A stretch of 64,000 bases of DNA from positions 52,634,443-52,698,442 of the forward strand of contig CP136068.1 in assembly GCA_032622095.1 (NCBI GenBank). Reading direction: 5' to 3'. Of this stretch, positions 62,501 to 64,000 are shown in pieces. The notes under the pieces were generated by a model that was not told where the DNA came from, ran no database searches, and saw nothing but the letters and a program-made list of their open reading frames with translations. The first letter of the stretch is position 1. Every line of letters starts with the position of its first letter. Source of the DNA: Siphonodentalium dalli (taxonomy: Eukaryota; Mollusca; Scaphopoda; Gadilida; Siphonodentaliidae). A program made the position numbers and the translations under genes.

Positions 62501-62870
62501 TGTTTTTTAATGCACCCAGGGCCGATAAGGTTCGGGGTGATTTATGTGGTTCTTTGATCCTGTCATCCGGCAGACATTCCGGTTTTTCGGTACGATCCGT
62601 TCCGTATCGGCCGAACTTAAAGTCCACATTTTACATCCGCCCGGAATGCTGCCTCCTTCCGGTAACTGGAAAAGCAAGTCACTCTTGAATTATACGCATC
62701 GCGCTCGGTTGTGTGTCGTCAATTCCTATCTGTTTCCATCCGTCACCGTGTTTCTTCACCAGCCTTCATTTATTCGTCTATCATCTTGTTCCTTGTGCGT
62801 TCTGTCTGCGTCCTGTTCCGTCAGCGTTACCTATTTTCGTGGGTCGCGCACGTGTTTCCCTGTTTGTCAT

Positions 62871-64000
62871 ATGGTTTGTACGGGATCTCGCGGTCGGGCC
62901 CGCGACCGTTCGTCTCGTAGCAGTCGACAGGATGCATCTGCCAGCTCGTCTCGTGCTGGTCCTGCTTCCAGCGACCGTGTTAGGCCTTCTTCTCGGGTTT
63001 CGGCCAGTGTGTCATCTGTGGCTGATTCACGGGTGTGCGGCCGTGGACAGCATTCGCGTGGCAGGCCTGCCCGTGGGCTCTGGACGGGGACGCCGCGCCT
63101 CCCGTGGCCGGGTTTCCCATTCTTGTGGCCGCGATCCTGTTCATCAGCCTCGTCGTCAGTCTCGTCGCCAGGCTAGTCGCAGACAGGATGCTTCTCCACG
63201 CCCCATATTTCCGCGCTATGAATCCAGGTCACCATCAGCGTCTCCTTTGTCGACCCGTCGACGCAGCAGTTCAGACGACAGCTCCACTTCTCTCCGCCGC
63301 CGCGAGGATTCCCGTGTGGCTTCAGTGATACACCGACCGAACGCTCCGGCAAGAGACAGAACTGATCCGGGTAATCCCTTATTTAGTTTTCCATCCTCGC
63401 CGGTCTCCCCTTGGGACCCCCCTTGCCGATTCCTACAGCGGCAGACGGATTTGGCTCTCACGTTTCCCGATCTATTCGCGACAAAATTTTCCGGGGCGAT
63501 TTTATCAATTTGGATCAGCTGCAGGAACCCGCCACCTCTATTCATACAGTTGACCCCCATCAGTTGGTTGTCTCTGCTTCCGGGCGAATCCGCGTTGCGC
63601 CAAGCGGGCATGCTGCTCCAATAACGTCTGTTGACTCGTGGACCGATACTTTTCTCACTTTCGTTTCGGTGTACCTCGACGTTCACCCTGAATCGTCGGC
63701 CCAGCCCCTTTTGCGTTACCTGCGCACAATTCGTTGGGCGGCTGCTAAATGTGGGGGATCTGCCTGGCGGGTGTACGATACCCAATTTCGGTTGAAGTGG
63801 GATGGGAATACAGCTACTCCTTGGGAGACCATCGACCCTAACATTTGGCTGCTGGTCATGACGCCCCAGGTTCGGCAACCTCCGCAGCCGACTCCGCCTC
63901 CGGTTCGTACCTCCGGGCCAAACTGTCGTTTTCAACACATCTGCAACATCTGCTCAGAGCCTCATGCCGCAACCGCTGCCCATGGACAAGACTTTCGCCG
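62871..64000 (+). pseudogene. DIRS-like (tyrosine-recombinase) retroelement ORF1, frame-broken, cut by window end
   Basis: The N-terminal part (from MVCTGSRGRARDRSSRSSRQ) is Ser/Arg-rich. It continues in a second frame (..RRRSSSDDSSTSLRRREDSR..) and then, from ~63,387, returns to the first frame. The conserved part there has RDKIFRGDFINLDQL, TDTFLTFVSVYLDVHPESS, WRVYDTQFRLKW, PWETIDPNIWLLVM and a Cys/His cluster CRFQHICNIC...H. This set recalls the gag-like first ORF of DIRS-type elements in molluscs. The recombinase and reverse transcriptase needed to prove it lie beyond the window. Confidence 0.45.

Overview
This is animal nuclear DNA, most likely from a bivalve mollusc such as a scallop or similar species. 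The species is an inference from three things: introns of several kilobases, very dense tandem repeats and MITEs, and interspersed repeats of the kind '...gggccataactctg...' and '...ggacggaaccc...' that are common in bivalve genomes. I see no bacterial genes, operons or CRISPR arrays.

The only clear host gene is on the minus strand and covers about 52 kb (9,344-61,478). Eleven internal exons, all with GT/AG borders and matching phases, encode a sugar-phosphate/phosphate exchanger of the SLC37A1/A2 type, a major facilitator of the ER membrane. In order of transcription they are 61478-61388, 60473-60395, 57107-56972, 56042-55966, 47278-47112, 45784-45744, 30755-30636, 28244-28154, 14370-14308, 12051-11966 and 9392-9344. 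The N-terminal exon (before 'NALHHNC') and the C-terminal exons (the 'VNGPYALIT' region onward) were not found, so the gene probably runs out of the window at both ends.

The introns contain unusual structures. Directly behind the exon encoding DLSTLFDVGG lies an array of about 35 units of 48 bp. It appears to be derived from the end of that exon plus its 5' splice site, so the gene carries about 36 same-phase splice donors in a row. Another intron holds about 168 copies of a 25-bp unit, with about 25 more beyond a 3.7-kb insertion. In the sense strand these units lack AG and repeat a branch-point-like TACTAA. They appear to have started from sequence next to the donor of the preceding exon. 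Other arrays have units of 21, 24, 28, 31, 32, 43, about 45, about 52 and about 160 bp.

Mobile DNA fills much of the rest. 1-3,800 and 21,270-26,250 are related composite repeats in a permuted order. 3,803-8,096 is a frame-broken Ty1/copia element. Several non-autonomous DNA transposons can be bounded exactly: hAT-like elements with 8-bp target duplications (9781-11116, 22663-23812, 37983-38864, 11686-11938, 37846-39131, one nested in another), piggyBac-like palindromes ending in TTAA, and Tc1/mariner-like palindromes ending in TA. tRNA-derived SINEs occur at about 2.64-2.93, 25.07-25.58 and 28.29-28.67 kb. The GC-rich right edge (62.5-64 kb) carries the start of a probable tyrosine-recombinase (DIRS-like) retroelement gag-like ORF with frame breaks. 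The 15.85-20.66 kb stretch contains no gene that I can support.
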